64,000 nt of DNA from Flavobacterium sp. N1736 (GTDB taxonomy: Bacteria > Bacteroidota > Bacteroidia > Flavobacteriales > Flavobacteriaceae): the NCBI RefSeq assembly GCF_025947065.1, contig NZ_CP109994.1, forward strand, positions 62,001-126,000, given 5' to 3'. The notes beneath the pieces are model-generated. The model ran no database searches and was not told the origin of the DNA. It saw only the letters and a list, made by a program, of their open reading frames with translations. Both the position numbers and the translations under genes were made by a program. Shown here piece after piece: positions 19,801-27,432 of this stretch (its first letter is position 1; each line of letters begins with the position of its first letter).

Positions 19801-22107
19801 GACATTAAGCTGATCGCTATTTTTAACTAAAATTATTTTATCTAATTTTAAGCTTAAATTTTCAGGAAGATCTACATACTTATAGGTTTGCTGCCTGTAA
19901 TTTTGCTGACTATAGTTTTTTAATGTATAGGTATTTGTTGGCTTTTCATCATAATAGCTTCCAACCTCGATAGGTTTTTTTAGCTTATTAGAAAATGCTT
20001 GCGTGATATTCGCGGGCATTGGACCAGATGCGTATTGTCCATTTTTATATTGTAAAGGAGTACTCTTATCATCATTTCTAACAGATTTTACAAAAAGAGC
20101 AGTATGAGTTCTTGTTTTAACTTTATCCAGATAATAAATTTCTTTTCGTCCCCAAAAATATAAGTACTTCTCATTGTATGTTTTTGCACCCGTTTTTGGT
20201 GTTTTCCATCCATAACCATCAGACCATTTTCCGTATTCAAATTGTACCCAGTAACCATAGTCACTTTCGTCGGGTGTATTATTATTGTTAACGTCAACAT
20301 AATCCGGACCTGTAATAGCGGTTAATAACCAATGCGTTGCGTATGGTTTTGTTTTAACTGTTTCTAAAAATTTATCATTTTCATTTAGATTATTAGAATA
20401 ATTTTTATAAACTTCCTCATAGTTATAAACAGGGAGAGAAAAATGATATGTTTTTCCATCTATTGTTGTTACTCTGTAAGCTCCGATACCATTCTCGGCA
20501 ATATTTTTATAAGCTTGTCTATTATATCCGGATACTTCAAAAAACATTCCATTGGTATTTCCTTCAGTAATCTCTTTATTTGTAAAAGCTTCAATAAAAC
20601 TGCCGTCACGCTTTCTGTTTCCCGTTTTTGTCAATAATCCATCTTTATTGTATGGCGATGAAAAAGTATTATCGGTATCAGTAAGTATGGTGTTAACAAG
20701 TTTACCATCTCTTGTATTTTCACCTGATTCAATGTCGGGTATGTTTAATGGTTTAAAATCACCAGTTTGGGTTCTTAGAAATGAAGAATTTACATTGTCA
20801 AGATTAAAGAAAAATTTATTATTTAATTTATAGGTTGCGTCAGTTGCTTCAACAGGTTTAGTTAAAAATAATTCATCTTCAAATTGAGTTGTTTTTGTTA
20901 CCAGATCCGGTGCTTTAACTTCGCTGCCTTTTCCATATAGTAATAATTCATCTTGAATTTTAGGTGAGAATGATGCAAAAATTCCTTGTGCACTTACAGA
21001 ATAATTGTCATAATTTGGTAAAACAACATTTACGAATGTTAAAGGATAATTTGCAATTGGATAATCCGTACGTTTATTTTTATCAATTACTAGATGCGAC
21101 CTAACATCCATATAACTCCTGTTGTCTTGAACATAAGATGATTCATTTTTTGAATCAAAAATATTTAGAGTCCCCGAAATGTAATTTGGTGTAAGTTTAA
21201 ACAGAGAATATTTAACATTAGTATGTTGGTATCCAACCCAGAAAAAACCATTAAGATTTATGTTAAAACCATTGGTAGAAGTTTTTTGATAATAGTCTCC
21301 TTGTGATGCTGATGAACTTAAACTTGTCATCGATGAACCATTATAAGATACCGACGTTCTTTTTAAGTCAGAACTGAGTGAAATTCCTACCGCATTTCCT
21401 TTAATATTTGTAGATAAGGATTTAGAATTTAAATCATAACTTAAAGAACCTTGCAAAGAAGCTCCTCCGGAATTTGATGATAAACCGTAAGATATACCTA
21501 CGCTAGCGCCCCCATTACTGTTCATATTCAAGCTAAATGGACCGGCATTTACGCCCATTCCCATTTCAAAATTACCATCTGTATCAAAATTAGCAGTCAT
21601 TCCACCATAACCTACTACACCTCCCCAAGCTTTATGTGCTCCCCAGGATCTACTCATACCAATTGTTACACCATTTGGTAATGTACCACCTATAGAAAAA
21701 TTATAATAATCTAATGACTCTCCCTGATCATATAATAATTCAGATAATCTGGTTTTATCCCAATCATCTGGCACTCCTTTAACCGATCTGTTTATTGCAC
21801 CTGGATTTAATGTCCATCCAAGACCTACCCATGAAGCTTCCTGATCCATTGCAATACCTGCATGATATGATAAAGACAAAGGATATCCTCCCTCGGGACT
21901 AGGCACATTCAGCAAAGGCAAAACATAAGACATGTCTCCGGTTGCTAAGTTAACCATATCCGTGGAGTCGACAGGCTCAAAACTAGTTGCTTCTGGAGCA
22001 ACAGGTCCATTATTCGAAGCAAATAAATCGCTTGGAAAAATAGTTGGAAAAAAAATCAATAAGAAAAAAGTGGCAATAATACGATGGCGCTTGTGGTATT
22101 TGGTCAT
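16858..22107 (-). CDS. Giant SpvB/TcB-like secreted protein, partner of the RHS protein
   Basis: A 1749-residue exported protein found beside RHS genes in Bacteroidota. After a signal peptide (ending near FASNNG) comes the conserved start YPLSLSYHAGIAMDQEASWV, WTLNPGAINR, as in SpvB/TcaC-like proteins. The long beta-rich middle has Gly/Ser-rich repeats (about 180-290). Near the C-terminus a carbohydrate-binding-like jelly roll (AGKYKVSVWVEK to VYFDDLMI) precedes one YD repeat (FEYDAAGRLIRTYIE). It ends eight bases before the RHS gene. In Tc toxins a TcB/SpvB part and a TcC/RHS part form one hollow shell; the two genes here may build a similar cage. It has no toxin tip of its own. Confidence 0.82.
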   Translation of the reverse strand: MTKYHKRHRIIATFFLLIFFPTIFPSDLFASNNGPVAPEATSFEPVDSTDMVNLATGDMSYVLPLLNVPSPEGGYPLSLSYHAGIAMDQEASWVGLGWTLNPGAINRSVKGVPDDWDKTRLSELLYDQGESLDYYNFSIGGTLPNGVTIGMSRSWGAHKAWGGVVGYGGMTANFDTDGNFEMGMGVNAGPFSLNMNSNGGASVGISYGLSSNSGGASLQGSLSYDLNSKSLSTNIKGNAVGISLSSDLKRTSVSYNGSSMTSLSSSASQGDYYQKTSTNGFNINLNGFFWVGYQHTNVKYSLFKLTPNYISGTLNIFDSKNESSYVQDNRSYMDVRSHLVIDKNKRTDYPIANYPLTFVNVVLPNYDNYSVSAQGIFASFSPKIQDELLLYGKGSEVKAPDLVTKTTQFEDELFLTKPVEATDATYKLNNKFFFNLDNVNSSFLRTQTGDFKPLNIPDIESGENTRDGKLVNTILTDTDNTFSSPYNKDGLLTKTGNRKRDGSFIEAFTNKEITEGNTNGMFFEVSGYNRQAYKNIAENGIGAYRVTTIDGKTYHFSLPVYNYEEVYKNYSNNLNENDKFLETVKTKPYATHWLLTAITGPDYVDVNNNNTPDESDYGYWVQFEYGKWSDGYGWKTPKTGAKTYNEKYLYFWGRKEIYYLDKVKTRTHTALFVKSVRNDDKSTPLQYKNGQYASGPMPANITQAFSNKLKKPIEVGSYYDEKPTNTYTLKNYSQQNYRQQTYKYVDLPENLSLKLDKIILVKNSDQLNVAKNLGTGTNRKTGYTYFDYGMQAIAILDGLPDANARKNPYNVIKSDINTDQNILDKDDIAAFNITKGFNIESKAQKVINLGYDYSLGTSLPNASSGRLALRNLEINGKGNNKIIPPYRFNYSKSTTPYNFNGSDVWGYVKDQPDAWSLNEIITPIGTKIKVEYESDSFGKMAAYHTENIKESSPFYVGPKNNVYIPVKYTILNNTVTLNTNDPNFFYNDNLSNIFSLNSEIKLNFSFLQLTNNRYKLKSNDYSTYYTVIGIDDANKKLTLRTNENTNLTLHSSFFEGPFCYTDPANTPGSGVGYIPSITNQNEYAYSFKVVANYNVITGQYGRTGKKGGGIRVHKIATSNFDNSNEMAVEYDYMNPYTNYVSGVTSFEPTDDSKEIDNIQAVEEIPSPEVLYEYVTTSIKNSSQVYSKSIYNFKVMDDITFSDPNLGEFEYKFGNQFNIKFFGGTNRRDNLSDWSYKRYHSDKIIMYDQFSNIGSLISLKNYNGKDQLISKTVNNYKLFDNDSKENGITQESYKNIKRIQSWKIIYDANQNQSWKLDSRYLYTSVSKVVFPNRLESTSTTSGGYTNTTYYDKYDFLTGQVTETTSKSSDGQSHKTRTVPAYLKYADMGSKGDNINNKNMLSQTAAEYSYILNGPNGGAWKETGVGITTWSNVWAYKNIAGSVATPNVIKEKIWRKHKSYIWNGTKDSDGIFTGYVSATDDGFNWDLPSGVGIDVTQASKWKQISEVTLYDHFSAPLEMKDSNGNYASTKMGDNDTKTTVNGNGRYGEMFYCGAENNPFANFPTHLEPEISVTNANQQNSTYFHTGKKSIETTSASMITVSMKNLEHRAGKYKVSVWVEKSNAAKAIIKVDNTAYDFVSDNITAANWQLKTAYLPIPAGACNIYLSSTDATKVYFDDLMIRPVSSSIAGYVYNEWDELTHIIGNNGLATRFEYDAAGRLIRTYIEVIEDPANNVMGGFKLVKSNTYNNKYL

Positions 22108-22123
22108 GGTAATAAGTTGGTTT

Positions 22124-22735
22124 TTAGAAACTTAGTTGTGGTTCGTTTGTTAAGGCTTTGGTATCTATTTTAAATTTGATATCTCCTGTTTGGAGTCCTA
22201 AATCTTCAATAACAAAATTTAGGTACTTTTGATTCATATATTTTGGGTCTCGAGGATATACAACCATAATAGAGGTAGAATTACTCATACCATACATTCT
22301 GGGATAAACAAAATCGGCAAGGGCTAATGTGTCTTTTGTTGGAGAATAAACATGAAGTTTTTCTTCCATGCCAAAAGCTAATTCATTGACCATTTTTCCA
22401 AATTTAGCCTGATCCTGGGCAACACCATTTAATAATTCCTGATTGTTTTTTGACATTGACAGATTAAAATACAGGTATTGACTGTAATGCTTTCTGAATT
22501 TTTCGACTTTATCCGGATTGATATCATCACCTAATTCCTGTTTTACTAATAAATCCGTTGGTCGGTATTGTAAAACATAATCAACATCGGCAACGGTTTT
22601 TTTATAGTGGTATCCGTTGTCTTCATTTTGTATATAATTACTCATTTCCTCTTGTGTATCAAAAGTTTTGGTACAAGAGGAAATAAATAATAATAAGATA
22701 AATGGTAAAAGTTTATTTTTTATCATATTCAGCAT
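22124..22735 (-). CDS. Lipoprotein of the RHS export locus, unknown function
   Basis: No family is recognised. The 203-residue protein has a lipoprotein signal with lipobox ISSC (Cys at residue 21), followed by a soluble domain rich in charged residues. Its start lies inside the end of the OmpH-like gene (23-bp overlap; the alternative ATG at 22726 still overlaps), and it ends 16 bp before the SpvB-like gene, so it is translated as part of the operon. An envelope lipoprotein between a chaperone-like protein and two giant exported proteins may assist their transit or surface attachment. That role is inference. Confidence 0.65.
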   Translation of the reverse strand: MLNMIKNKLLPFILLLFISSCTKTFDTQEEMSNYIQNEDNGYHYKKTVADVDYVLQYRPTDLLVKQELGDDINPDKVEKFRKHYSQYLYFNLSMSKNNQELLNGVAQDQAKFGKMVNELAFGMEEKLHVYSPTKDTLALADFVYPRMYGMSNSTSIMVVYPRDPKYMNQKYLNFVIEDLGLQTGDIKFKIDTKALTNEPQLSF

Positions 22736-23246
22736 TAAGGCCTTTTAATACTTCTTCAGTTAAGTCAGTAGATTCATCAGCATACATGATGTTTCCTCCA
22801 CCGCTTGCGCCAAATATGATTTTGTAGTTATGATCTTTTCCGTATTCTTTGATATAATCGTTAATATCATTAATTACGGTTTGCGTTACTTTTTTGTCTT
22901 CTTCCTCAATTTTTTTCTGGATAGCTTCCTGATAACCATTTATTTGCTGTTGCTTGTTTGACAACAACTCTTGTTTCAGTTTTAATTCTTTTGGAGATAA
23001 ACTACCTCTTTCTCTTTCGTAGTTTTTTAATTCGTTTTGCCAATTACTAACTAAGGAATCAACATTAGCTTTCATCAAAGTAGCTTTTTTATCAAATTCT
23101 GCCTTAACAATTTTTGTTTTGTTATAACCTGTAATTAGTTTATTAACGTCTACATAGACTAATTCTGAACTGGATTTTGCAAAATATATTGCAATAACGC
23201 TTAACACTACTGCTAAAACAGCAGCATACAAAGGGATTTTTTTCAT
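22713..23246 (-). CDS. OmpH/Skp-family periplasmic chaperone-like protein
   Basis: Skp-like proteins hold unfolded outer-membrane and secreted proteins in the periplasm. The protein has an N-terminal signal or anchor helix (KKIPLYAAVLAVVLSVIAIYF), the VYVDVNKLITGY strand typical of OmpH, a long coiled-coil (about residues 45-130, rich in Lys, Glu and Gln) and the family end IMYADESTDLTEEVL. I chose the ATG at 23246 (MKKIPLY, 177 residues); the open frame continues to 23273. It is the first gene of the RHS operon, which suggests a dedicated rather than general chaperone. Confidence 0.82.
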   Translation of the reverse strand: MKKIPLYAAVLAVVLSVIAIYFAKSSSELVYVDVNKLITGYNKTKIVKAEFDKKATLMKANVDSLVSNWQNELKNYERERGSLSPKELKLKQELLSNKQQQINGYQEAIQKKIEEEDKKVTQTVINDINDYIKEYGKDHNYKIIFGASGGGNIMYADESTDLTEEVLKGLNAEYDKK

Positions 23247-23498
23247 TTTTACTTGTTGGGAAAATTTTAACAATAATATTAATTAGTTGTTAATTTAACA
23301 AATTATTAAAGAATTTTATGTCAGAAAGTTTTTAACAAGGTCGATTTATTGGTAAGTAATCTGTTATACTTTGCCTTACAGCGTTACTAATCAGTATAAA
23401 ATTTAAAAGCAAAAAAAATGAAAAAGAGGTTATTTGTAGTGTAAGTATATTCTTAAATTACTGTGATTAATTTGAAAATTTCTATTTTAATATAGTTT

Positions 23499-23948
23499 TT
23501 ACGCCACAGCAAGTTTAGTAGTAGAATTAATTAACAATAAAGTTTGCATATCTACTTCACCGGCAAAAAAGGTATCCAAGAGTTCTTTAAATACCGGATC
23601 GGCATTTTCAACTTGAGCAAAAAGGCTCATTGATGAACGTAGTTTGCGGGCATCTAAATCGCCTAAAATAGATTCGATTGATTTTCTTTTGAAAGTCAGT
23701 AAAAGCTTTGAGATTTCTATAAGATGTTTTGCCAAAACAGGATGCTGTAAAAAATCACTTGCTTCTTTAAGATCATTTATGGCATAATAATTTGCAATAC
23801 TACTCGTACCAAGTCCTTTTATTTGCGGAAAAATAAACCACATCCAATGTGTTTGCTTTTTGCCTTTTTTAATTTCTGAAAACGCAGTAAGATAAAGTTT
23901 ATTTTGTGCATCTAAAAATCGCATTAAATCAGTATTTAAGTAAACCAT
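23499..23948 (-). CDS. DUF1810 family protein
   Basis: Small cytoplasmic protein of unknown biochemical function. The whole 149-residue chain matches the DUF1810 pattern: DLMRFLDAQNKLY at the start, then SEIKKGKKQTHWMWFIFPQI and LGTSSIANYYAI. The length is normal and there is no signal peptide. It stands alone, more than 200 bp from the RHS operon promoter region and followed by a long non-coding gap, so no partner is suggested. Confidence 0.85.
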   Translation of the reverse strand: MVYLNTDLMRFLDAQNKLYLTAFSEIKKGKKQTHWMWFIFPQIKGLGTSSIANYYAINDLKEASDFLQHPVLAKHLIEISKLLLTFKRKSIESILGDLDARKLRSSMSLFAQVENADPVFKELLDTFFAGEVDMQTLLLINSTTKLAVA

Positions 23949-24309
23949 CAGTATTTGAATTTATAAAGATTTATAAAAGTTTTTGGGGTGTTCCTGTGCT
24001 TAGTTTAATTGAATAGTATCTTATTCGCTTAATTTTTAGTACACTCCAAAAGTAATAATGAAGGGTATTTAAAGTTTATATAATTTTTTTCATTTATTAT
24101 ATAATAACAACATTGTGTAGTTTTAGAAAGAAGTTTAGACATGATTTTGCATGATTTAAAGGTCTGCAAGACTACTATATCTAAACATAAACACAATAAA
24201 ACTTCCTATTTATTTTTCAATTCTTTAGCTTTGATTGATTTTACCGTTATAATTAGAAGATTTAATAACGTTTACAAACTATAACATAAAAATTTTATAA
24301 ACGAATAAG
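23949..24309. other. Gene-free stretch
   Basis: AT-rich intergenic DNA between the DUF1810 gene and an AraC-like fragment. I see no tRNA, convincing terminator, repeat or promoter box here. Together with the truncated fragment that follows, it may be the remains of a lost gene. Confidence 0.4.
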
Positions 24310-24465
24310 ATGAAAACTTTTTCACTTTCAAGACATAGCAGGCTTTTCTCCGTACCTGAAAGTAGTAAAGACTATCTTTTTGTTGGGTCAGGAGATCATC
24401 CGTATCACGAAGAACCTTATCGCGCAGAAAGTTATGCGATTGCTTATATTTTTGAAATAACCTGA
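24310..24465 (+). pseudogene. Fragment resembling the N-terminus of an AraC-family regulator
   Basis: A 51-codon open frame starts MKTFSLSRHSRLF and continues SKDYLFVGSGDHPYHEEPYR and AESYAIAYI before stopping at TGA. The pattern (short N-terminal segment, HPYHEEPYR, then SYAIAYI) looks like the cupin-side start of Bacteroidota AraC regulators, where several hundred residues should follow. It stops inside the 3' end of the convergent mug gene (22-bp overlap), as if a deletion joined the two. The family assignment is tentative; a genuine small protein is less likely. Confidence 0.4.
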
Positions 24466-24947
24466 TATAATTCAGCATAATGAGTAACAAGATCTGCAAT
24501 AGGAAATCCGCGGTTTAAACCACTGGGATTAGGCAGAATCCAGACTTTGGCACCACAAAAATCTTCGGATTGTAATCCCCATAAAATTTGTTTTTTACCT
24601 GAAAATGCTACGTAAGCAGCCTTCCCAAGAAAAGCAATATATTGAGGTTGATACTGCTTTATTTTATTTTTAAAAATGTCAATCGAATCTTTAAATTCAT
24701 CTTTAGAAAGTTCATCTGCGCGAACTGTTGGTCTTGCAACCGCGGTAGTTAAACCATAACCAAAATCGAGAATAGTAAAGTCATTTTCAGGTTCGATTTG
24801 CTGAGGTGTAAAACCGGACTGATTCAAAACCTTCCAAAACCGATTGCTTCTTCCGGAAAAATGATGTCCGTCAAAAGCAGATTTCAAGCCGGGATTAATT
24901 CCACAAAAAAGAACCTTTAAGTCTTTTGTTATATAATCGGTTAACAT
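24444..24947 (-). CDS. mug: G/U mismatch-specific uracil-DNA glycosylase (Mug)
   Basis: Base-excision repair enzyme that removes uracil and related lesions opposite guanine. The 167-residue length equals that of E. coli Mug. The catalytic motif GINPG (Asn activating water) is at residues 17-21, followed by NRFWKVL. The wedge motif NPSGLNRG near residue 137 matches the Mug NPSGLSR. It faces the same way as the methylpurine glycosylase gene upstream, separated by a heptamer tandem repeat 17 bp before its start codon. Confidence 0.92.
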   Translation of the reverse strand: MLTDYITKDLKVLFCGINPGLKSAFDGHHFSGRSNRFWKVLNQSGFTPQQIEPENDFTILDFGYGLTTAVARPTVRADELSKDEFKDSIDIFKNKIKQYQPQYIAFLGKAAYVAFSGKKQILWGLQSEDFCGAKVWILPNPSGLNRGFPIADLVTHYAELYQVISKI

Positions 24948-24964
24948 TTTTTTTTAATTATTAA

Positions 24965-25017
24965 TTGTGAATTGTGAATTGTGAATTGTGAATTGTGAAT
25001 TGTGAATTGTGAATTGT
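24965..25017. repeat. Heptamer tandem repeat (TTGTGAA)n
   Basis: Seven perfect head-to-tail copies of TTGTGAA followed by a partial eighth (TTGT). The array ends 17 bp upstream of the Mug start codon on the minus strand, inside its leader or promoter. Simple repeats of this kind change length by slippage, so copy number may differ between strains. Confidence 0.95.
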
Positions 25018-25049
25018 CACTTTGTAACCCGCTCTTCTTAGTGAATTCT

Positions 25050-25066
25050 AACACATAGAAACATAG
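25050..25066. repeat. Solo arm of the MITE-like terminal repeat
   Basis: A 17-bp exact copy of the terminal inverted repeat AACACATAGAAACATAG of the elements at 10114 and 10290, here without a partner arm. It lies between the heptamer array and the end of the MPG gene, and may be the remnant of a deleted element. Confidence 0.7.
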
Positions 25067-25077
25067 ATTTTGAGTAT

Positions 25078-25686
25078 TTAAATCTTATTTGGTTTGCTCA
25101 CATATTTATTGTCTTTAACAAAAAAGCGCCAAGGCAAGAGCGCATCTTCCTGAGCGTATGCAACACCTACACGTGGCAATGCGACAATAGCATCTTCGGG
25201 ATATTTGATGCCATGATCTTCGACCCAGATTTCTTCTCCGGTTAAATCTTTTTCATTAAAAGAACGATCTATTCCCAAAGCTTTTGCCGCAGAACCCGGA
25301 CCGGACGAAATTGCGGGTTTTGTTGCAGACATATTGCGCCTGAATTCCATAATATCTTTTCCTACTAAAGGTTCAATTGCTCGTATCAAAACGGCGTGTG
25401 GTTCACCTTCAACAGAACTTACGATATTAAATAGATTGTGAATTCCGTAGCATAAATAAACATACGAAATACCGCCCTGGTTATATAATGTTTCGGTTCG
25501 GTTAGTGCGTCGCCCGCCGTATGCATGCGAAGCTTTATCCTGAACACCAAAATAAGCCTCGGTTTCTACAATTATTCCTGCCGTAATTTCTCCGTCGATT
25601 TGCGTGTAAAGTACTTTACCCAAAAGATCTTTCGCCAAAAAAATTACATCTTGATTAAGGTAATAGGAGAACGCTAACTTTTCCAT
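25078..25686 (-). CDS. DNA-3-methyladenine glycosylase (AAG/MPG family)
   Basis: Repair enzyme that excises alkylated and deaminated purines. The 202-residue protein matches the AAG fold throughout: LAKDLLGKVL near the start, the catalytic Glu in GIIVETEAYFG (about residue 43), SHAYGG, then SYVYLCYGIHNLFNIV, which carries the intercalating Tyr region. The end has GIDRSFN and PRVGVAYA as in bacterial homologues. The next gene downstream on the same strand is Mug, so two base-excision enzymes lie side by side, though 130 bp of repeats separates them. Confidence 0.93.
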   Translation of the reverse strand: MEKLAFSYYLNQDVIFLAKDLLGKVLYTQIDGEITAGIIVETEAYFGVQDKASHAYGGRRTNRTETLYNQGGISYVYLCYGIHNLFNIVSSVEGEPHAVLIRAIEPLVGKDIMEFRRNMSATKPAISSGPGSAAKALGIDRSFNEKDLTGEEIWVEDHGIKYPEDAIVALPRVGVAYAQEDALLPWRFFVKDNKYVSKPNKI

Positions 25687-25831
25687 GGTTGTTATTCGTG
25701 AATTATAACCTAAATATAAGATTGAAATTTGTTTTATTTTTCAATTTCTGACTTTTTATTTTTTTTATTGAAATGCTCTGATATCAACATTACCTCCTTA
25801 TACACAATAGCAGGTACAACTTGATCCAATT

Positions 25832-25870
25832 AAAAAAAACCTCAGTAAATATAGATTAGCTGAGGTTGTA
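25832..25870 (-). terminator. Terminator after the XRE regulator gene
   Basis: Inverted repeat ACCTCAG / CTGAGGT (25839-25845 and 25860-25866) with a 14-base AT-rich loop. On the minus strand the stem is followed by TTTTTTTT, so it would stop transcripts from the XRE gene at 25930-26283. Confidence 0.7.
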
Positions 25871-25929
25871 GTTTTTATCATTAGACTTAATTACGAAGCA
25901 GGAAAAACAGGTTTATTTGCAACAGTAGA

Positions 25930-26283
25930 TTAGATTAATTTTATAATACCTTTCAATTTTTCTTTTAGCAGTATTATTTCCTCTTTAAGTTCTAAATTTT
26001 CTCTTTTTAGAAAGTCGATTTCTTCAAGTATATAATTTGGAATATCTAAATGAGGACTTTTTAAGTTACTTACCATTTGATTTTTTCTTGAAAAATCCTG
26101 ATAAATAGCTGTTATTTCAACTTGGAGAATTTTAGACATTATTTCCCATTCCTCCATTGTTATTTTTGAAATTCCGCGCTCTTTCCTGCTATATGTCGCT
26201 TGTTTCATGCCCACTAAGTTTGCCATTTCTTCTTGCAGTATTTGCTTTTGTATGCGCATTTCATGCAGTTTTGTTTTGCTCAC
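25930..26283 (-). CDS. XRE-family helix-turn-helix regulator with C-terminal coiled coil
   Basis: DNA-binding protein of 117 residues. Residues 1-60 form a Cro/CI-type domain: LHEMRIQKQILQEEMANLVG, then MKQATYSRKERG as recognition helix, then MEEWEIMSKIL. The last third (residues 82-112, EEIDFLKRENLELKEEIILLKEKL) is a heptad-rich coiled coil that probably drives dimerisation. No toxin or phage gene is adjacent, and the gene has its own terminator, so it may act alone. Its target is unknown. Confidence 0.85.
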   Translation of the reverse strand: MSKTKLHEMRIQKQILQEEMANLVGMKQATYSRKERGISKITMEEWEIMSKILQVEITAIYQDFSRKNQMVSNLKSPHLDIPNYILEEIDFLKRENLELKEEIILLKEKLKGIIKLI

Positions 26284-26361
26284 TTTTATCTTTTTTAACT
26301 GTTTTGGAATCAGTAAATATAAATGGGCAATTTTGATTTAATTCTGAATTTTTAACAACGG

Positions 26362-27123
26362 CTAAAAACTTTTTATATAATTAATCGTAAAACTTTTTCC
26401 GTCATAAGCCGGCATTATAAAAGAGGTAGATTTGTTTTCTTTTTTTCCAAACAATTTTCGTGTTAAGTAAGGATTCATCCAATAAGCTGCTTTTGTACAC
26501 AAAATTCCAATTCCGGCTCCGGCCGCAACATCAGTAAGCCAGTGTCTGTTATTGTACAGTCTGAAGATTCCCGTTCCGGCGGCAACGGCATAACCCGCAA
26601 CGCCATACCATATTGATTGGTCTTTATATTCCTGATATAAAAATTCGGCACCGGCAAAAGCAATCGCGGTATGTCCCGATGGAAAAGAGTTGTTAGAAGT
26701 TTCGTCCGGTCTTTCGACATTAGTTATGGATTTTAATGCAAAAACCGCAGTGGTTGTCAATATAACCGATGTTCCTAATATTACGGAACGATCCCGCATA
26801 TTATTTTTGCCTTTTACACCAAAAGCATTCAACGCATAAACAGAAACTGCCGGAACATATCTGGAGAAATCATCAATAGAAACTTTACGATCAATATCTT
26901 CTGTAAATTCATCACGAATCTGCGAATTAAAACTTTTAATCTGACCGCTTTCCATTCCCCAAAATCCGTAACCAATAAGAACTGCCGGAATAATTAGCTG
27001 CTTGTAGTTGAATTTGATATTTTGAACAGTATCCAATTTTATACTGTCATTTACCTTTATGTTTTGCGCTACAGCATTAAAAGATATCATTAGTAAGAGT
27101 GCAAGGATGCTGATTTTTCTCAT
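26362..27123 (-). CDS. PAP2-family membrane-associated phosphatase
   Basis: Periplasmic-face phosphatase of the PAP2 superfamily, which acts on lipid phosphates or undecaprenyl pyrophosphate. A signal peptide ends at VAQ near residue 20. The three PAP2 motifs are present: KSITNVERPDE (a K-x6-RP relative), SFPSGHTAIAF and NNRHWLTDVAAG, the last two with the catalytic His residues. The 253-residue length is typical. It could take part in lipid recycling with the lipid kinase and phosphoglycerol transferase genes nearby, but a 309-bp gap separates them. Confidence 0.9.
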   Translation of the reverse strand: MRKISILALLLMISFNAVAQNIKVNDSIKLDTVQNIKFNYKQLIIPAVLIGYGFWGMESGQIKSFNSQIRDEFTEDIDRKVSIDDFSRYVPAVSVYALNAFGVKGKNNMRDRSVILGTSVILTTTAVFALKSITNVERPDETSNNSFPSGHTAIAFAGAEFLYQEYKDQSIWYGVAGYAVAAGTGIFRLYNNRHWLTDVAAGAGIGILCTKAAYWMNPYLTRKLFGKKENKSTSFIMPAYDGKSFTINYIKSF

Positions 27124-27224
27124 TTACAAAGTATTGCAGGATGAAACAATTTATTTAAAGCTTTCTAAAACAACTATTTTTATTGCTATCAATTCTAAAG
27201 ATATTAATTTTCTGTTTAAGTTCT

Positions 27225-27328
27225 AATCCATTAGGATTAAATGTTGGCAGCAAAAAATTATTGACAGAAAGGTTTCAAAGTATTACCAAAAGAGATAATC
27301 CGTTAAGATTTAAATATTGGCAGCAAAA
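27225..27328. repeat. Two imperfect copies of a ~32-bp motif in a 309-bp gap
   Basis: The motif AATCCATTAGGATTAAATG followed by TTGGCAGCAAAA (27225-27256) recurs with a few changes at 27297-27328 (AATCCGTTAAGATTTAAATA, TTGGCAGCAAAA), 72 bp apart. This gap between the PAP2 gene and the lipid kinase gene otherwise holds nothing I can name. A 62-codon frame crosses both copies but has no recognisable protein features. Confidence 0.5.
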
Positions 27329-27432
27329 TAAAGATGCATCAAACAAAAAATTCCTTTTTTTGAATGTTTAGCCTAGTTTGTGAAATAATTAATTTCACCA
27401 ACTAATTCGTGAAAATTTGTGCAATTCGTGTT

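Noticed and set aside
24965..25017. CRISPR-like array
   Set aside because: The units are 7 bp with no spacers, so this is a simple tandem repeat. No cas gene and no other repeat-spacer pattern is present in the window.
26362..27123. PAP2 gene as part of the LtaS/lipid-kinase operon
   Set aside because: A 309-bp gap with repeats separates them; a functional link is possible but co-transcription is not supported.
27183..27371. 62-codon plus-strand frame as a gene
   Set aside because: It spans the two copies of a DNA repeat, has no signal peptide or motif, and starts within AT-rich intergenic DNA.
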